The notes under the pieces were generated by a model, which was not told the origin of the DNA, made no database searches, and was given only the letters and a program-made list of their open reading frames with translations. From Labilithrix sp. (GTDB taxonomy: Bacteria > Myxococcota_A > Polyangia > Polyangiales > Polyangiaceae): 64,000 bases of DNA. The position numbers were made by a program, and so were the translations under genes. Positions 61,255 through 64,000 of this stretch are shown in pieces (position 1 is the stretch's first letter; each line of letters opens with the position of its first letter). The stretch is taken from assembly GCA_019637225.1 (NCBI GenBank), contig JAHBWC010000009.1, positions 1-64,000 on the forward strand, written 5' to 3'.

Positions 61255-62700
61255 TCAGCGAGGATCGATCGTGGCCGTCGACACGATCGACTTGCCGTCG
61301 TCGGAGATCTTCCAGACGTCGATGAGCCCCGTGGTCTCCTCGGTCACGGGATCGTAGTCGAGGCTGCCGGAGGCGCCGGAGACGTTGACGGCCGTGCCGG
61401 CGCCGAGCGCGTCGGCGATCTTCGTCCAGTTCGCCGGGGTGACCGGGATCTCCGTGCCCGGCGCCGAGATCTTCCGGAGGCCGCGCGCGATCCCGTTGCC
61501 CGTGACGGCCTTCTCCTGACGGAGCGAAGACGCGATGCCGTAGAAGACGAGCCACGTCGCGTCGTAGGCGTGCGGGACGAACGCGAGCGCGCCGGGGTCC
61601 TTCTTGAAGGCGGCGCTGTAGCTCGTCTTGAACAGCTCGAACGTCGGCCCCTGCGGGACGGCGGGGCGACTGCCGACCACGCGCGGGAAGAGCGCGGCGG
61701 CTCCGGCGGCGCCGTTCAGGAGATCCGGGTTCGCGGCGCTGTCGGTCAAGAAGAGGCGGATGTCCTTGTAGCCGTCGAGCGCCGTCGCCGCGTTGAGGAA
61801 CGCGACGGCGTCGGCCGTCTGCGACGAGAAGAACAGGACGAACGCGGGCGTCGACACGGCCGCCTGAACGATCGCGGCGTCGCGCTGGCTCGCGGTCTCG
61901 TACGCGATCGTCTCGACGGTGCGCCCGCCGCCGTTGAACGCGGCGGTGAAGACCTCCGCCAGCGAGGTGCCGTACGGCCCCTTCTCGTTGACCACGACTA
62001 CGCTCGTCGCCGTCGGAAAGCTCGTCGTCAGGTGGCGCGCGATCGCCGCTCCCTGCAGCGTGTCCGGCACCGCGGTCCGCCAGAGGAGGCCAGGCGCCTC
62101 GTCGGTCGCAGTCTGGACATCGTGGCCGGTGAGCGCCGGGCTCGAGGCCGCCGGCGAGATCACGAGCACGCCCTGGTCCTTGACCGCGTCGAACACGGCG
62201 ATGGCGTCGCCCGAGGCGCTCGGGCCGACGATCGCCGGCACCCCGAGCACGTCCGCGAGGTAGCGCGCGCTCGCGACGGCGGCGTCGGTCCGCTTGAGCG
62301 AGTCGTACTGCGCGTTCTCCGCGACGTCGCAGAAGACGACCCCGAACGGCCGGCCGTCGAGGCCCTTCTCCTCGTTCACCTGGGTCGTCGCGAGGCGGAT
62401 CGCGTCCTCGCGCCCGCGCTGCGTCTCGACGCTCCGATCCATCAAAGCGCCGATCGTGATGACGCCCTCGTAGCTCGCCGGGCGCGTCAGCAGATCGGGC
62501 GGGAAGGTCGTCGTGCAGCGCGGGCTCGGCGGCGCGCGCTCGCAGAGGCCCGAGCCACCGCACACGAGGCCAGCGCCGAAGGCGGCGCGGCAGTCCGCGT
62601 TCTTCGTGCACGACGCGACGTCGTCGCGGGTGAGCGTGCAGCTCGTCGCGATCGCGGCCGCGACGCCGAGCGCGGCGAGGCGCTTTCTAGAAGGTGCCAA
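61255..62700 (-). CDS. Periplasmic ligand-binding lipoprotein (Peripla_BP_6 type) with Cys-rich module
   Basis: 481 residues from TTG 62700, which overlaps the upstream stop by 14 bases; a basic n-region and lipobox IATSC support this start. Residues about 21-62 form a Cys-rich module (CTLTRDDVASCTKNADC, then VCGGSGLC) like the CxxDxxC repeats. The rest is a two-lobed branched-chain amino-acid-binding-protein fold: TIGALMDRSVETQRGREDA, VGPSASGDAIAVFDAV, ISPAASSPALTG, VVVVNEKGPYGTSLAEVF, VPHAYDATWLVFYGIA. No ABC permease or ATPase is next to it, so it may be a stand-alone receptor rather than a transporter component. It is the last gene of a minus-strand cluster with a TPR membrane protein and a PEGA protein. 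Confidence 0.88.
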   Translation of the reverse strand: MAPSRKRLAALGVAAAIATSCTLTRDDVASCTKNADCRAAFGAGLVCGGSGLCERAPPSPRCTTTFPPDLLTRPASYEGVITIGALMDRSVETQRGREDAIRLATTQVNEEKGLDGRPFGVVFCDVAENAQYDSLKRTDAAVASARYLADVLGVPAIVGPSASGDAIAVFDAVKDQGVLVISPAASSPALTGHDVQTATDEAPGLLWRTAVPDTLQGAAIARHLTTSFPTATSVVVVNEKGPYGTSLAEVFTAAFNGGGRTVETIAYETASQRDAAIVQAAVSTPAFVLFFSSQTADAVAFLNAATALDGYKDIRLFLTDSAANPDLLNGAAGAAALFPRVVGSRPAVPQGPTFELFKTSYSAAFKKDPGALAFVPHAYDATWLVFYGIASSLRQEKAVTGNGIARGLRKISAPGTEIPVTPANWTKIADALGAGTAVNVSGASGSLDYDPVTEETTGLIDVWKISDDGKSIVSTATIDPR

Positions 62701-63619
62701 CGATCTCGACTCCCGCGCCCGCCGGGCGCGCCTCGACGCGCACGCCGCGGCTCTTCGTGGTGGCCTCGCCGACGCCGGCGCTGGCGCCCCGGCTCGAGCG
62801 CCCTCCGACCTTCACGGACGCCTTGTCGTCGCCGTCCCCCGCGATCAGGAAGTAGAGCCCGACGCCGCCGAGGACGACGCCGGAGACGAGCGCGATGTCG
62901 GTGACGAGCCCGAAGGTCTTGTCGCGATCGATCGCCGACTGTGCGTCCGCGCTGCAGAGGCGCCCCGCGGGAGCGACCTTGCACCCGGCCTCGACGTCGC
63001 TCCGCGCCGAGAGGGTGAGGACGCCGAACACGCCCGCGGCCGCGAACGCCGCGCCGCCCGCGCCGAGCAGGACGATCGGCAGGATGCGCGTCGGCTTCTC
63101 GGGCGGCGGCTCCGGCGGCTTCGGCGGCGCCGGCGTGGCGTCCTCGCTCTTCGCGGGCTCGTTCGCCTTCTCGGCGGCGCGCCGCTTCTCCTCTTCTTCG
63201 CGTGCGCGCTCCTCGGCCTTGTGCTGCTCGTCGACGCGCTTGCGCAGGTTCGCGAGGCGCTTCTGCACGACGTCTTTGTCCTTCGCCTTGCCGCTCGCGA
63301 GGTACTTCTCGAGCGCCTCGACGGCCTCGGCGTACTTGCCGAGGCGCTCGAGCGCGTTCGACACGTTGAAGAGCAGCTGCGGGCGCCCGCTGAGCTCGTA
63401 GGCCTCGAGGAACGACGCGTACGCCTCCTCGTAGCGCCCCTCGGCGTAGGCGGCGTCGCCCTTCTCGAACAGCTCACGCGCGCGCACGTCGGCGGCGGCC
63501 TTCTCGGGCGCTCTCTGTGGCGCCGCCGACGCGATGGACGTCAGCGGGTGATCGGGCACGAGCTGGCCCGATACTCCGATGGCTACGGCTACCGCCGCGA
63601 CGAAACGCCTCCCGGTCAT
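62687..63619 (-). CDS. TPR protein with two hydrophobic helices
   Basis: 310 residues from ATG 63619, overlapping the PEGA gene stop (ATGA). A signal-like N-terminus (VAAVAVAIGVSGQL) is followed by TPR-type helices at about 45-120 (ELFEKGDAAYAEGRYEEAYA, SNALERLGKYAEAVEALEKY), a highly charged coiled linker (ERAREEEEKRRAAEK), a Pro-rich stretch, and two membrane-like helices (PIVLLGAGGAAFAAAGVFGV and DIALVSGVVLGGVGLYFLIA) with a Cys pair between them (CKVAPAGRLC). The C-terminus is a Gly/Arg/Val-rich tail. This is a recurrent myxobacterial architecture found beside PEGA or kinase genes; it probably passes envelope signals, by inference. Function unknown. Confidence 0.87.
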   Translation of the reverse strand: MTGRRFVAAVAVAIGVSGQLVPDHPLTSIASAAPQRAPEKAAADVRARELFEKGDAAYAEGRYEEAYASFLEAYELSGRPQLLFNVSNALERLGKYAEAVEALEKYLASGKAKDKDVVQKRLANLRKRVDEQHKAEERAREEEEKRRAAEKANEPAKSEDATPAPPKPPEPPPEKPTRILPIVLLGAGGAAFAAAGVFGVLTLSARSDVEAGCKVAPAGRLCSADAQSAIDRDKTFGLVTDIALVSGVVLGGVGLYFLIAGDGDDKASVKVGGRSSRGASAGVGEATTKSRGVRVEARPAGAGVEIVGTF

Positions 63620-64000
63620 TCCCAGGGGTCGATGTTATCCGTCTTCGGCCGCCCGTCCGAGTTTCCCTTCACCTTCCCGGTCGGGGCCGGTCCCGGCTGC
63701 GGTCGCGCGCCCGCTCCCGACGGCGGCCGGCCCGCGCCGCCCGGCCCGTTCGGCGAAGGAGCCGCCGAGGCGCCCGCGTTGGCCGCGCTCGGTCGGAGGC
63801 CGATCGCAGGAGGCGGCGGGTTCGAGTCCTTGAACTCGACGAGCAGGCTCTCGTAGCCGGGCGCGGAGAGCCGGAGCGTGTGGCTCTTGCCGTCGCGCGG
63901 GAACGTCCGCGAGACCTGGCCCGAGCCGGCGGCGACGCCGTCGATCTCGATCAAGGCGGTCGCCGGCGTGACCTCGAGCTCGAGCGTGAACGTCTGGCTC
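63616..64000 (-). CDS. PEGA-domain protein, 5' end beyond window
   Basis: The frame is open to the window edge: 127 codons are visible, ending at 63616. The visible part starts with a PEGA-like beta module (FTLELEVTPATALIEIDGVA then SHTLRLSAPGYESLLVEF). A Pro/Ala/Gly/Ser-rich disordered tail ends in TDNIDPWE. In myxobacteria such tails end Hanks-type kinases or related envelope sensors, and the adjacent TPR and ligand-binding genes fit that arrangement, but the kinase part is not in the window. The stop overlaps the start of the TPR gene (ATGA). Confidence 0.8.
   Translation of the reverse strand, partial: SQTFTLELEVTPATALIEIDGVAAGSGQVSRTFPRDGKSHTLRLSAPGYESLLVEFKDSNPPPPAIGLRPSAANAGASAAPSPNGPGGAGRPPSGAGARPQPGPAPTGKVKGNSDGRPKTDNIDPWE

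Overview
The window looks like a chromosomal segment from a myxobacterium (order Polyangiales / Sorangiineae-like). The sequence directly shows very high G+C, strong G/C bias at third codon positions (which produces very long antisense shadow frames), frequent GTG starts, many start/stop overlaps of the ATGA or GTGA type, several giant Ala/Arg/Glu-rich TPR proteins, many lipoproteins with a lipobox, a Hanks-type kinase, and Cys-rich lipoproteins of the CxxDxxC kind. The taxonomic placement is an inference from this style, not from a marker gene. No rRNA, tRNA, CRISPR array or complete insertion sequence was found.

Layout. 1-1098: 3' end of a TPR-like gene. 1105-2414: an RdgC-family gene and its translationally coupled partner (minus strand). 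2507-17480: one long minus-strand gene string, in transcription order: zinc-ribbon/TPR membrane protein, SppA-type signal peptide peptidase lipoprotein, a 2602-residue TPR protein, two lipoproteins, and a TerB-like protein. 17952-19016: Cys-rich lipoprotein, convergent with a GAF-histidine kinase (19089-20363). 20456-22023: methyltransferase and HEAT-like protein, divergent from an M23-type peptidase (22116-22982). 23194-24750: Ser/Thr kinase. 24881-25681: DUF481-like outer-membrane protein. 25925-27085: lipoprotein with two DxG aspartic-protease motifs. 27429-32909: second giant TPR protein. 33140-38825: complete RND efflux operon (TolC-like, adaptor, pump), followed by a TetR regulator coupled to a GT1 glycosyltransferase (38977-40910). 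40954-43019: lipoprotein and a zinc-ribbon/TPR membrane protein. 43301-45043: amidohydrolase.

45044-54894 looks different: lower G+C by eye, looser codon use, gene remnants and long unassignable gaps. At its centre is a complete His-Xaa-Ser (Hxs) peptide-modification locus (46587-50463): short substrate, HxsD, radical-SAM enzymes HxsB and HxsC, and long substrate HxsA. The genes are overlapping or close-set. A multi-zinc-finger DnaJ-type membrane protein (50515-52830) lies directly downstream. The Hxs family is named in databases, but its product and function are, to my knowledge, unknown. Here it has two unequal substrates, one of them fused to a PEGA-like domain, which makes it the most interesting system in the window. 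A remnant of a nucleotidyltransferase-like gene with a coupled small gene follows, then a lipoprotein.

54934-57996: stand-alone HKD/PLD nuclease-helicase-DUF3427 protein (candidate genome defence or repair). 58163-61184: LD-carboxypeptidase, acyltransferase and NAD-dependent epimerase (envelope metabolism). 61255-64000: minus-strand cluster of a PEGA-domain protein (cut by the window edge), a TPR membrane protein and a periplasmic ligand-binding lipoprotein with a Cys-rich module, plausibly one sensory or envelope unit.
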